Assembly (NCBI GenBank): GCA_963766345.1
Contig: CAVXZL010000012.1
Coordinates: 682,001-746,000 of the forward strand
Direction: 5' to 3'
Length of the DNA: 64,000 nucleotides
Source of the DNA: DASVFB01 sp963766345
Lineage (GTDB): Bacteria > Actinomycetota > Thermoleophilia > Gaiellales > Gaiellaceae
In this document: in pieces, positions 51,045 through 60,230 of the stretch
Numbering within the stretch: position 1 is the stretch's first letter
How the letters are laid out: every line of letters begins with the position of its first letter
Made by a program: the position numbers and the translations under genes
The notes under the pieces: generated by a model
What the model was told of the DNA's origin: nothing
Seen by the model: only the letters and a program-made list of their open reading frames with translations
Database searches by the model: none

Positions 51045-52712
51045 TCAGTGCGTGTCGTAGTGCACAGCCGAGTCGCCGGAGATGTTCAGCGACTTGCCAA
51101 GCACCGAGCCGTCGAGCACGGTTCCACCGGCGATCGCGACATCCGTCATCGGGGCGTAGATGTTCGCGTACATGGTGCCGCCGCCACCGAAGCTCACGCC
51201 GGCGCCGTCCGCGAACGCGCTGCGGATCTTCAAGTCGGACGGGTTCGCCGACGCCGTGACGATCTTGCTGCCCCCGCCGGCGTCGAGCTTGCCGGTCAGC
51301 ACGAGCGTGACCGCACCGCCGACGTTGAGCGTAGAGCCGCCGCTCACGGTGACGTTGTGGAAGCAGTACGTCCCCGCTGCGAGCGTGGCCGTCTTGCCGC
51401 CCTTCACCGTGAGGTCGCCCCTCGCGGCGTCGTACGTGAACCCGCCGCTGATCCCCGACGCGTCGCTGAACGGCGAGCACGCCGGCACCGCATCCGGAGC
51501 CAGCGGCTCCGTCGGCGAGTGCTCCGTCGACGTGCCGTTGATGGCACCGCCGGGCGCGACCGTGATCGTCGTCCCGGCGATGACGTCACCGGTGACGAGC
51601 GCCCCCTTCTTCAGCGCCACCGACGACTGCGCCGAGCGAACGTTGCCGTCGACGGTCCCGGCGAGCGAGATCGCGCCGTTGCTGAACGCTCGCACGGACG
51701 CGCCGTCGATGAGCGCACCCTCGCCGCCGAACGTGATGCCGTCGAGCCCGACGACGCCCGGCATGGCGATCGTGAACGTCTGCGGGACGTCGGGCGCCGG
51801 GTCGTAGTCGATGTCGCCGGACTGCTGAGCAGTGATCGTGCACGAGCCCGGCCCCGTGAGGTGCACGGTCGTGCCGCTGATCGTGCAGTTGCCGGACGCG
51901 ATGAACGAGACCGGCAGCCCCGAGGAGGCCGTTGCCGACACCTCGAAGTCCGGATCCCCGTACACCTTGTCGGGGAGCGAGCCGAAGTCGATCGTCTGGG
52001 TCTGCCTCAGCCGGACCGCTCGGCAGCGTCCACGCGTAGGCGCCGCGTCCGCGCGTCCAGATCGACAGGGTCGTCGCCCCGCGGTCGATCTGCAGGTCCC
52101 AGATCATCGCGTGGGGCAGGCCGTTGTCGAAGCGCCACCACTTCGGCGACGAGGCCGTGATGTTGTTCGTGAAGTAGAGCCCAAAGTCGGTTCCCGCGAA
52201 GACCTGCTGCGGGAAGTTCGGGTTCACGATCACCGAGTCGACCGGGATGTCCGGCAGGTTGCCGCTCTTGTCGAGCCAGTTGAACGACGCGCAGCTCGAG
52301 CTGCACGACACCTGGTAGACGTGACCGGGCTGGCTCGGCGTGTTGGCGTTGAAGCCGCCGACGGCCGCGTAGGCGACCTCGGTGCCGACGTCGGGGGACG
52401 ACGGATCGACCGCGACGCCGAGGACCGGCCGGTTCGGAAGCACGGCGTTACCGCCGGTGACGTTCACCCAGTTCGCCTGTCCGGCGACGCCTGTGCCAAG
52501 GTTGAACCCGAGCCAGTAGTTGGCGTCGTTCGTGCCGACCGCGGCGACGCTCGACCACTTCGGCGAGTACTTCACCTGGTTGATGAACGACCGGTTGCCG
52601 AGCGACTGCTTCGTCATGTTCTGGTTCGACGGGCTGTTCGTCACGTACCAGCTCGACGTGTTCATCGTCGCGTTGCCGCCGGAGACGGTCTCCCAGACGC
52701 GTTCTTTGCAAT
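51045..52712 (-). pseudogene. 5'-truncated, frameshifted VPS10-type propeller protein with MBG and DUF7305-like domains
   Basis: This is the 3' part of a third large propeller gene. From about 52700 it reads as the last propeller repeats (GHVYQVSCSSSCASFNWLDK, GLYFTNNITASSPKWWRFDNG, IWTRGRGAYAWTL). Near 52012 an extra base interrupts it; the other frame continues QTQTIDFGSLPDKVYGDPDFEV, an MBG-type bacterial Ig-like domain, then a glycine-rich beta-solenoid ending NIYAPMTDVAIAGG and SVLGKSLNISGDSAVHYD, resembling DUF7305. There is no signal peptide or start: the 5' end runs straight into the 3' end of the DUF72 gene. It is a deletion remnant or an assembly join. Confidence 0.65.
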
Positions 52713-53446
52713 CAGGCTCTTGAGCCGGAGAGCGTTCTTCGGCGCGAACCCTTCCCAGTCGTTGTTGAAGTACGCGTAGACGTCGACCGGCCAGCGCTCG
52801 ATGCGCTGCGCCCACTCCTCGAGCTCCGCCTCGCTGTAGTTGCCGCGCCGGCCGCGCGTGCCCGCGTGGAAACGCACGAACGCAAAGTCGGTCGTCAGCT
52901 CGAGCGACTGGAACGAGTGCACCTCGGGCCGGTCGCCGATCACGAGCGCGACGCGATGCTCGCGCAGCAGCGCGTAGACGTCCTCGTGGAACCAGCTCGC
53001 GTCACGGAACTCGAACGCGTGGCGCTGCTCCCGCGGCAGCCGCTCGAGCGCGTTCGAGAGTCGCGCGTCGTCGCGCTTGAAGTTCGGCGGGAGCTGCCAG
53101 AGGATCGGGCCGAGCTTCGCGAGCGAACGAGTGGGTCGATGCAGGCGTAGAAGCGGTCGAGTCCTGGCCCGAGGTCGCTCAACCGCTTGATGTGCGTCAG
53201 GTAGCGCGACGCCTTGATCGCGAAGACGAAGTCGGACGGCGATTGCTCGACCCAGCGCGCGACCGACGCGCGGCGCGGGAGCCGGTAGAACGTCGCGTTC
53301 ACCTCGACGGTGTCGAAGAACTGCGCGTAGTGGTCGAGCCATTTCGACGCCGGCAGCCGGGGCGGGTAGAAGACGCCGTTACGCCAGTGCGCGTAGTTCC
53401 AGCCGCTGCAGCCTATGCGGATAGCGCGCTGATCACCTGCCGACAC
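52662..53446 (-). CDS. DUF72 family protein (one frameshift)
   Basis: DUF72 proteins are TIM-barrel-like with unknown biochemical role. The N-terminal half reads IRIGCSGWNYAHWRNGVFYPPRLPASKWL and FFDTVEVNATFYRLP. Near 53124, after FYACIDPLVR, the frame jumps to LAKLGPILWQLPPNFKRDD, the family's conserved core, and continues through FRDASWF and VYAYFNNDWEGFAPKNALRL. One missing base explains this. The best start is a GTG at 53446, overlapping the 3' end of the inositol-phosphatase-like gene. The C-terminus beyond KNALRLKSL merges with the truncated propeller sequence, so its true stop is uncertain. Confidence 0.75.
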
Positions 53447-54204
53447 ACGTCGTCGGTTCCCGCAGCCGCGATGCGTGAACGCGGCGTGAGATCGAGCGGC
53501 GCGTCGAGGAATCGCGCGTCGCCGTCGACGTTCGCGACGGCGAGCCCGCGCTCGCGCACGAGCAGCTGCCCGGCCGCCACGTCGACCGAGCGATACGGCT
53601 TCAACGAGCACACGGCGTCGAGGCGTCCGGCCGCGAGGTGGCAGAGCGAGAGCGCGAGCGAGCCCATGATCCGGAAGCGGTGCGCGATGCCGTTGAACGC
53701 CGCCGCCTTCTCCGCGACTTCGCGAGTCAGCGTCGCCTCGAACGCGAGCAGCTCGATCCGATCCTTCGGACGCTGCGGGCCGAGCGGCTCGCCGTCGAGG
53801 AAGACGCCCTCCCCGCGATGCGCGACCCACTCCTCACGCGAACCGAAGTCGAACACGTAGGCGAACGCGACGTCGGCCATCGTCTCGCCGTCGGCGACCG
53901 CGATCGAGAGCGAGAAGAACGGGATGCCGCGCTTCGCGTTGAGCGAGCCGTCGATCGGGTCGATGACGATGCGCGTGCTGCCGCTCCCGAGCTCGCCGAC
54001 CTCCTCGGAGACGATCGTCGCGTCGACCCCGTCGAAGCGCGCGAGGATCACGCGTTCGGCTGCGGCGTCGATCGCGGTCGTGTCGTCGCCGCCCTCGCCC
54101 CGCGACTGCACGGGCTCGCGCTCGGCGCGAGTCGGCAACTCGTCGAGCACGGCGCGCACGTCCTCGGCCGCGCCGCGGCAGAGCGCCAGCCAGTCAGTCG
54201 CCAA
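53413..54204 (-). CDS. Inositol monophosphatase-family protein
   Basis: 263 aa. Family motifs for the Mg-dependent phosphatase site are present: ATIVSEEVGELG (acidic pair), VIDPIDGSLNAKRGIPFFSLSIAV (DPIDGSxN, metal-binding Asp residues), and SVDVAAGQLLVRERG in place of the usual WDxAAG. Likely acts on inositol phosphate, fructose bisphosphate or a related sugar phosphate. The start is probably the TTG at 54204, overlapping the DUF1015 stop; this is a guess from spacing. Part of a minus-strand run DUF1015, IMPase, DUF72. Confidence 0.87.
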   Translation of the reverse strand: MATDWLALCRGAAEDVRAVLDELPTRAEREPVQSRGEGGDDTTAIDAAAERVILARFDGVDATIVSEEVGELGSGSTRIVIDPIDGSLNAKRGIPFFSLSIAVADGETMADVAFAYVFDFGSREEWVAHRGEGVFLDGEPLGPQRPKDRIELLAFEATLTREVAEKAAAFNGIAHRFRIMGSLALSLCHLAAGRLDAVCSLKPYRSVDVAAGQLLVRERGLAVANVDGDARFLDAPLDLTPRSRIAAAGTDDVCRQVISALSA

Positions 54205-55219
54205 GCTTGTAAAAGAGCAGGCCGCTCGTGAGCTTCGGGAAGAAGTACGTCGTCTTCTGCGGCAGCACTTCGCCGCGGCGCGCGCGCTCGAACACCGCGT
54301 CGATCGGCGCCGGCCGCACGAGGAGCGCCGCCTCGGCGTCGCCGCGGTCGACGGCCGCCTCGGCCTCCTCGCGACGCGGCGTATACGAGACGCCTTCGGG
54401 GCGCAGACGCTCGACGAGCTCGACATCCAGGCCGTCGCCCTCGACGAGCCGGTAGCCGCCGCGGCGGTAGACGACGACTCCGGGCAGCCCGTTCGCCGGG
54501 CGCTCGATCTCGGCGCCGTCGACGTCGCCGACGCGCTCGGCGATCCGGTGCGTCGGGAAGATCGTCAAGCCCTCCTCGCGCGTCGACACGAGCACGACCA
54601 TCATCCAGGCGGAGGCCTCCGTGCCGTCCTCGTCGTGAAACGCGAGCGCCGTCTCGTACCGGTGGTGCCCGTCGGCGATCAGGAGCTGCTCCGAGAGCTC
54701 GGGCAGCGAGTCGATCCGCCAGAGGCGCTCGCCGTCGAGCACGAGATCGGGCTCGCGGTCCGGCAGCTCGACCGGCTCGCCGCCGTGCAGGAGGAAGATC
54801 GGCTCGAGCTGCGTCCGCGTCGCGCGCAGCAGGCGCAGGCGCTGCTCCTTGACGTTCGCGTGCGTCCGCTCGTGCGGGAGCACGACCCGCCGCTCGTACG
54901 GCTCGAGCCGGAGCGCGACGATCACGCCGTTCCGCGTGCGCGACACGCCGTCGGGGCCGACGTACGACTGGGAGAGCGCCCAGTACGCGGCCTCGTCTTC
55001 GGCGGCGAGGATCTGCTCCTCGCGCCACGCGGCGAGGTCACGCGCGGCCTGCTCGTCCGACTCCGGCAGCGTCAGGTGGACGACGTTGTAGGGGCTGCGC
55101 GCGAGGTAGTCCAGGCGCTCGTCCGGGCCGATAACGTCGTACGGCGGAGCGACGAGATCCTGGAGCCGCCCGGCGCGCTCGGAGTACCGCTCGGCGCGGA
55201 AAGGACGGACGTCGGCCAC
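54194..55219 (-). CDS. DUF1015 family protein (SerK-like)
   Basis: 341 aa. Hallmarks of DUF1015 are APPYDVIGPDER at the N-terminus, SPYNVVHLTLPE, and LIADGHHRYETALAF in the middle. Some members of this family act as ADP- or ATP-dependent serine kinases (SerK); whether this one does cannot be read from the sequence. GTG start, divergent from the HD-domain gene with 27 bp between them. Confidence 0.85.
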   Translation of the reverse strand: MADVRPFRAERYSERAGRLQDLVAPPYDVIGPDERLDYLARSPYNVVHLTLPESDEQAARDLAAWREEQILAAEDEAAYWALSQSYVGPDGVSRTRNGVIVALRLEPYERRVVLPHERTHANVKEQRLRLLRATRTQLEPIFLLHGGEPVELPDREPDLVLDGERLWRIDSLPELSEQLLIADGHHRYETALAFHDEDGTEASAWMMVVLVSTREEGLTIFPTHRIAERVGDVDGAEIERPANGLPGVVVYRRGGYRLVEGDGLDVELVERLRPEGVSYTPRREEAEAAVDRGDAEAALLVRPAPIDAVFERARRGEVLPQKTTYFFPKLTSGLLFYKLGD

Positions 55220-55246
55220 GGCTGGACCGTACCTTAGGATCACCTC

Positions 55247-56047
55247 GTGAGCGCCGTTCGCGACCTCGCGGAGAACCGGGTCGTCGACGGCGTCTACGCG
55301 GTGCTGAAGAAGCAGAAGCTTCACACGCGGAGCGGCGCGCCCTACCTCGCGCTCGAGCTCGGCGACAGGACCGGCCGCATCTCGGGCCGCGTGTGGAACG
55401 ACGTCGAGCTGCTCGACGCCCGCTTCGGCGAGGGCGACGCCGTGCACGTCCTCGGACGCGTCGAGAAGTTCCGCGACCGGCTCCAGCTCGAGGTGCGCGC
55501 GCTCGAGCCTGCGGACGCCGATCCTGCCGCGCTCGCGCCGGCGCTGCGGCGCGACGCGAACGAGCTCGAGGGATTCCTCGACGTGCTCACGTCGGAGATC
55601 CACGACGAGTCGCTGCGCGCGCTCGTCTCGACCGTGCTCGCAGAGACGCCGCTGAACGCGTATCCCGCGACGCTCGACGGCCACCACTCGTACGCCGGCG
55701 GGCTGCTCGAGCACACGGTCGGCGTGGCGACGATCTGCCACGAGCTGGCGCAGCTCCACCCGCGGCTGCGGGCCGATCTCCTGCTCGCAGCGGCGCTCGT
55801 GCACGACGTCGGTCGCACGCGGGAGCTCGGGCCGCCGCCGGCGTTCCGCCCGACCGACGAGGGGCGGCTCCTCGGGCACGTGCACCTCGGCCTCCGGTCG
55901 CTCGAGGCCGTCGGCGCGCCCGCCGAGCTCCTGCACGCAGTGGCGGTGCACCACGACCTGCGTGCCGCTCGCACCGCCGAGGCCGCGGCGCTCTACCACG
56001 CGAACCAGCTCGACGCCGTCGCAGCGACCCGGCCGATTCCCGAATAG
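55247..56047 (+). CDS. HD-domain nuclease with N-terminal OB-fold (YhaM-like)
   Basis: 266 aa. The OB-fold nucleic-acid-binding part (residues about 5-85, LHTRSGAPYLALELGDRTGRISGRVW) is followed by an HD domain with metal ligands in HHSYAGGLLEHTVGVA and LVHDVGR, and a later HLGLRSLE. This arrangement matches the 3'-5' exoribonuclease YhaM, though it is about 50 residues shorter. GTG start. The stop overlaps the next reading frame. Confidence 0.82.
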   Translation: MSAVRDLAENRVVDGVYAVLKKQKLHTRSGAPYLALELGDRTGRISGRVWNDVELLDARFGEGDAVHVLGRVEKFRDRLQLEVRALEPADADPAALAPALRRDANELEGFLDVLTSEIHDESLRALVSTVLAETPLNAYPATLDGHHSYAGGLLEHTVGVATICHELAQLHPRLRADLLLAAALVHDVGRTRELGPPPAFRPTDEGRLLGHVHLGLRSLEAVGAPAELLHAVAVHHDLRAARTAEAAALYHANQLDAVAATRPIPE

Positions 56048-56871
56048 GCCCGGCGCTCGCACTCGCGGCGAGCCTCGCGTGGGGCTTCGCCGACTTCTTC
56101 GGGCCTCTCAAGGGCCGGACGCTCGGCGCGCTTCGCGTGCTGTTCACCGCGCAGGTCGCCGGACTGCTCGCGATCGCGCTCGCGGTGCTCGTTCACTTCG
56201 AGGCGCCGCACGACGCGAAGGTGCTGCTCGCGATTCCGGCCGCGATCTCGGGAACGCTCGGCCTCTGGGCGTACTACCGGGGGATGGCCGTCGGCGCGAT
56301 GAGCGTCGTCGCGCCGATCGCCGGCATCTCGGCGATCGTCCCGGTCACCGTCGGACTCGCCACGGGCGACGACCCCTCGGCGGCGCAGATCGCAGGGATC
56401 TTCGTCGCGCTGATCGGCGTCGGCCTCGCATCGCGCGAGCACCAGGCCGGCGACCGCCGCGTGGCCGCGGGCGTCGGACTCGCGCTCCTCGCTGCGCTCG
56501 GCTTCGGCGGGTACTTCGTGCCGATGCACGCCGCCGGCGCCGCAGACTTCTGGTGGGCGTCGCTCGTCTTCCGCACGACCTCGTTCGCGCTGATCGCGAT
56601 TGCCGCGCTCGCGGTTCGCCGCTCGGTTCGCATCTCGCGCCGCGACGCCTACTACGTGTCGGCGGTCGGCATCGGCGACACGCTCGGCAACGTCCTCTAC
56701 GCCGCGTCGGCGTCGCACGGCCTCGTCAGCGTGACGTCCGTGCTCGCGTCGCTCTATCCCGTCGTGACGGTCGTGCTCGCGCGCGTCGTGCTCCACGAGC
56801 GCGTCGACCGGCTCCAGGACGCGGGAATCGTCGCGGTGCTCGCCGGCGTCGTGCTCATCTCCGCCGGATAA
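56044..56871 (+). CDS. EamA/DMT-family transporter
   Basis: About 275 aa with ten predicted helices in two EamA repeats (SLAWGFADFFGPLKGRTLG at the start; SLYPVVTVVLARVVLHERVDRLQDAGIVAVLAGVVLI at the end, a typical EamA signature). The coding frame is clear, but no ATG, GTG or TTG precedes the first helix; it begins at an ATA overlapping the upstream stop (ATAG). Either a non-standard start is used or a base error removed an ATG. Substrate unknown. Confidence 0.75.
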   Translation: MGPALALAASLAWGFADFFGPLKGRTLGALRVLFTAQVAGLLAIALAVLVHFEAPHDAKVLLAIPAAISGTLGLWAYYRGMAVGAMSVVAPIAGISAIVPVTVGLATGDDPSAAQIAGIFVALIGVGLASREHQAGDRRVAAGVGLALLAALGFGGYFVPMHAAGAADFWWASLVFRTTSFALIAIAALAVRRSVRISRRDAYYVSAVGIGDTLGNVLYAASASHGLVSVTSVLASLYPVVTVVLARVVLHERVDRLQDAGIVAVLAGVVLISAG

Positions 56872-56987
56872 CCGACACGCGGCGGGCGGGACGCCGCCGC
56901 GTACGTGCCGGGCTCCACTCTCGTCGCGGCGCGCCCCGCGCGCGATCGTCTGCTCCTTCCCGTCGACACCTCACGAAAGGACGTTCC

Positions 56988-59036
56988 ATGTACCGCTTCG
57001 ACTCACGAATGCGCCGTGCGCTTGTCGCACTGGCGGGCGCCGCGGTCGCGGCGAGCTTTGCGCTCACCGCCCTCGCGCCCGCCGCGTCCGCAAAGATCCC
57101 GCTCCCGACGGTGACGGCGCTCCACGCCGCAATCATCGATCCCGTCTACGCCGGCACGCAGGGCGGTGACCTCCTCTACGGCAAGAAGCCGAACGAGCAG
57201 ACGGCGATGGGCAGCACGACGAAGATCTGGACGCTCGACCTCACCGCGCAGGCGCTCGCCGACCACTACGTCAGCGTCGACGACTTCGTCACGATCAACG
57301 CCGACGAGGCGAGCCACCAGCCGCCGAACGAGAGCTCGATGACCGACGTGAACGGCACGCCGCTCGAGAAGGGCGAGATAGTCAAGTTCGGCGACCTGAT
57401 CCGCGGGATGATGTACCCGTCCGGCAACAACGCGACCTACGCGATCGCCGACCACATCGCCCGCGCCTACTACGGTCCCGGCAGCGACTGGCACGACTTC
57501 GTCGGGATGATGAACGGGTTTGCCGCGTCGCTCGGACAGGTGCATACGCACTTCGCGAACCCCGCGGGGCTGGACAACAATGCTCACTACACGACCGCTC
57601 AGGAGCTGGCCGCAGAGTTCCAGCATGTCCTTCAAGACCCGTTCGCTGCGCAGGTCCTCGGCTTCAAAGGCACGTACATCGCAAACACGTTCGGCCTGAC
57701 GGGAACGAAGACGTACAAGTTCACCAACGGCAACCCGTACGTCGGCTGGGAGGGCGAGAAGAACGGCATCACGCCGAACTGCAGCGGGTCGGCGAAGGGC
57801 TGCATCGTCCGGGCCGCGACCCGGATCGGCCGCCGCGTCGTCGTCGCCACGATGCAGGGAACGCGGGGCGCGGAGGAGAACGCGATGCTCGACTACGGCT
57901 TCGCAAACATCTTCCATCCCGACTACGACGGGGCGAGCGCCGGGGGCGCCGTCGACAGGCAGGCGCTCGATTGCTTCGGCTCCGACAGCGCCGTCACCGC
58001 GACGCTGTTGTCGTCGGGAGCGGTCAATCTCACGCTCTGGAAGAAGGGCGGCGCCTCGATCTCCAAGGTGCAGTCGGCGGCGGTGCTGGGAGCCGCAGGC
58101 GTCAGCGACGTGGCCGTGACGCGCCTGGCGTCCGGCGACATCGTGGTCGCGACCGCCCGCGGCGGCGCGCTCACGCTCGCGCGGTGGGGCATCGTCAACG
58201 GCTCGCTCCACCTCCTCGCGAAAGACATTCCCGCGGGACCGGCGTCGACGGTCGGCCTCCAGCCGGTCGCCAACGACATGTTCCTGAGCGCCGCAGTCGC
58301 GCCGGACGGCACGTTCCTGCTCGAGTCGTGGCAGCTGCAGGGAACGAGCCTCGTCAACGTCGGCTCGTACGTGCAGGGCTCGTCGTCGAACCCATTCTCC
58401 GAAGTGGCGATCTCCGGCCCGCTGCAAAGCGACGTCTTCGGCGGCACGAACGCGGTGACCGCGGAGATTCAGGGCTCCGACCTGCACGTGACGACGTGGG
58501 CCGTCGACCCGGCGACGGGCCTCATCGCGATGGCGGGGATCACCCGCAATTACAACTCGAACTTCCACAAGGTCAGCATCGCGCCCGTCGCGGTGACGCC
58601 GCAGCCATGGGAGCAGCTCTTCACGCCCACCTACTACGCCCTCGGGCACACGGTGCCCGGTGGTCTCCGGACCGACTTCCTCCGCCTCGGCGGCGGCGAG
58701 TTCGGCGGCGTCGCCACGCCGCAGTTTCAGGGCTCGACGCCTGTGATCGCGGGTGATCGGATCAAGCTCGCGGCCCTGGGAACAGGCGGCGTGATGGCCG
58801 CCGTCGACATCCCGGGCGAGAGCACGCAGCTGCAGGCGTGGGACGCTCATCGCAACCTCAACGACTCGATCACGCCGACGCAGGTCGCGCAGGAGAACGA
58901 GGCGGCCGCGTCGTCGCTGAACCTCTGCCGCGTCCCGGTGGCCCAGTACGCGGAGGGACGGTTCTTCACCGGCACAAAGGAGCTCGACGGACAGCTCCAC
59001 GTTCGCGCCTACCGGTCCGGCGACCGGCCCTACTGA
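56988..59036 (+). CDS. S11 family D-Ala-D-Ala carboxypeptidase-like protein with long C-terminal extension
   Basis: 682 aa. Signal peptide about 1-35; penicillin-binding/S11 domain about 40-310; then a roughly 360-residue C-terminal region of beta-rich repeats (LARWGIVNGSLHLLAKD, LHVTTWAVDPATGLI) without a named match. Active-site residues are Ser76 and Lys79 (GSTTK) and Ser145-Gly-Asn147 (PSGNN). The third motif reads Lys258-Asn-Gly (KNG), where DacA-type enzymes have KTG. It probably trims peptidoglycan outside the membrane, or is a diverged binder. AAAGGA ribosome site upstream of the ATG. Confidence 0.88.
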   Translation: MYRFDSRMRRALVALAGAAVAASFALTALAPAASAKIPLPTVTALHAAIIDPVYAGTQGGDLLYGKKPNEQTAMGSTTKIWTLDLTAQALADHYVSVDDFVTINADEASHQPPNESSMTDVNGTPLEKGEIVKFGDLIRGMMYPSGNNATYAIADHIARAYYGPGSDWHDFVGMMNGFAASLGQVHTHFANPAGLDNNAHYTTAQELAAEFQHVLQDPFAAQVLGFKGTYIANTFGLTGTKTYKFTNGNPYVGWEGEKNGITPNCSGSAKGCIVRAATRIGRRVVVATMQGTRGAEENAMLDYGFANIFHPDYDGASAGGAVDRQALDCFGSDSAVTATLLSSGAVNLTLWKKGGASISKVQSAAVLGAAGVSDVAVTRLASGDIVVATARGGALTLARWGIVNGSLHLLAKDIPAGPASTVGLQPVANDMFLSAAVAPDGTFLLESWQLQGTSLVNVGSYVQGSSSNPFSEVAISGPLQSDVFGGTNAVTAEIQGSDLHVTTWAVDPATGLIAMAGITRNYNSNFHKVSIAPVAVTPQPWEQLFTPTYYALGHTVPGGLRTDFLRLGGGEFGGVATPQFQGSTPVIAGDRIKLAALGTGGVMAAVDIPGESTQLQAWDAHRNLNDSITPTQVAQENEAAASSLNLCRVPVAQYAEGRFFTGTKELDGQLHVRAYRSGDRPY

Positions 59037-59044
59037 CGGTCTGG

Positions 59045-59078
59045 GAGAGGCGGCGGTCCGGGAGGATCGCCGCCTCTC
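59045..59078. terminator. Hairpin terminator between convergent genes
   Basis: Perfect 11-bp stem (59045-59055 with 59068-59078) with a 12-nt loop, 8 bp after the S11 gene stop and 5 bp before the convergent arsM stop. Confidence 0.65.
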
Positions 59079-59083
59079 ATCGG

Positions 59084-59839
59084 CTACACGGGCTTGATCG
59101 CCTTGACGATCGCACCGTGCATGCCGTCTGCGACCTCGTGCGTGAACTCGACCGAGACGTCGTCGAAGCCGGCGGCGCGTAGACCGTCCTCGTACTCGCT
59201 CTTCGCGAGCGCGCCTGCGATGCAGCCGACGTACGAGCCGCGCTCGGCACGCTCGGCGGGTGAGAGACGGTCCTCGGCGACGACGTCCGAGACGCCGATG
59301 CGGCCGCCCGGCTTGAGCACGCGCGCGATCTCGGTGAGAACGGCCGCCTTGTCCGTCGAGAGGTTGATGACGCAGTTCGAGATCACGACGTCGACGGACT
59401 CCGCGGGCAGCGGCACGTTCTCGATGATGCCCTTGAGGAAGACCGCGTTCGTCACGCCTGCGTCGCGCGCGTTCTGCCGGGCGAGCGCGAGCATCTCGTC
59501 GGTCATGTCGAGACCGAACGCGGTGCCGGTCGCCCCGACGCGCTTCGCCGAGAGGATGACGTCGATGCCGCCGCCCGAGCCGAGGTCGAGGACGGTCTCG
59601 CCGTCGTGCAGATCCGCGACGACGATCGGGTTGCCGCAGCCGAGCGACGCGAGCACCGCCGCGTCGGGCAGCTCGGCACGCTGCTCGATGCCGTAGAGCT
59701 GCTCGCCGAAGCCCGTGTCGGGCCCGCAGCAGGACTCGCAGCCGCAGCTACCGGTCCCCGTGTCGACGACGGCCAGCGCGGACTCGGCGTAGCGCCGCCG
59801 GACCTCCTCGCGCAGCTCGTCTGCCGTGGTCGTGGTCAT
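59084..59839 (-). CDS. arsM: Arsenite S-adenosylmethionine methyltransferase ArsM
   Basis: 251 aa. SAM-binding motif VLDLGSGGGID; conserved arsenic-binding cysteines Cys156 (VISNCVINLS) and Cys206 (GSYVGCIAGAL), plus the N-terminal cysteine-rich CGCESCCGPDTGFG. It methylates As(III) to less toxic or volatile species. The ATG at 59839 has GGAAGG six bases upstream and overlaps the arsR stop (ATGA), so the two are translationally coupled and presumably induced by arsenite through ArsR. Confidence 0.93.
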   Translation of the reverse strand: MTTTTADELREEVRRRYAESALAVVDTGTGSCGCESCCGPDTGFGEQLYGIEQRAELPDAAVLASLGCGNPIVVADLHDGETVLDLGSGGGIDVILSAKRVGATGTAFGLDMTDEMLALARQNARDAGVTNAVFLKGIIENVPLPAESVDVVISNCVINLSTDKAAVLTEIARVLKPGGRIGVSDVVAEDRLSPAERAERGSYVGCIAGALAKSEYEDGLRAAGFDDVSVEFTHEVADGMHGAIVKAIKPV

Positions 59840-60171
59840 TTGCATCCTTCCCCGCTCAGGTCGACGAGCGATGCGAGCCGGGTCATCGCCTTCGCGTTGA
59901 TCGAGTAGTACGCCCACTTGCCGCGCTCCTCGCGGTCGAGCAGGCCGGCATCCAGAAGCCGCTTGAGGTGATGCGACACGGTCGCCTGCGCGAGACCGAG
60001 CGGCTCGATCAGCTCGCAGACGCAGACGGGCTGGTCGGCGTCGACGAGCAGGTTGACGAGCCGCACGCGGGCCGGCTCGGCGAGCGCGCCGAACAGGCGC
60101 GCTGTCGCGGCGGCCTCCTCGTCGGAGAGCACGGGCGCAGACAGCGGGGCGCAACAAGCGATGTCTTTCAG
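59836..60171 (-). CDS. arsR: ArsR-family arsenic-responsive repressor
   Basis: Winged-helix repressor, 98 aa from the GTG at 60132 or about 111 aa from a CTG at 60171. The DNA-recognition helix region is LGLAQATVSHHLKRLLDAGLL, and a metal-site CVCEL motif precedes it. The upstream frame encodes DIACCAPLSAP, a Cys-pair segment typical of actinobacterial ArsR, so the longer form is favoured although its start codon is non-standard. Just upstream in frame come stops created by three 14-bp repeats. It should release the arsR-arsM promoter when As(III) binds its cysteines. Confidence 0.85.
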   Translation of the reverse strand: MKDIACCAPLSAPVLSDEEAAATARLFGALAEPARVRLVNLLVDADQPVCVCELIEPLGLAQATVSHHLKRLLDAGLLDREERGKWAYYSINAKAMTRLASLVDLSGEGCK

Positions 60172-60180
60172 TGTTTAAGC

Positions 60181-60222
60181 CGTGTCTTTCAAGCCGTGTC
60201 TTTCAAGCCGTGTCTTTCAAGC
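60181..60222. repeat. Three exact tandem 14-bp repeats upstream of arsR
   Basis: CGTGTCTTTCAAGC occurs three times back to back (60181-60194, 60195-60208, 60209-60222), with a degenerate fourth copy near 60161-60170 (ATGTCTTTCA) that lies inside the probable arsR N-terminal codons. They sit between the putative operator and the repressor gene. Confidence 0.85.
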
Positions 60223-60230
60223 GCCGTCTG

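Noticed and set aside
60181..60222. Possible CRISPR repeats upstream of arsR
   Set aside because: The 14-bp units are directly adjacent with no spacers and no cas genes are in the window.
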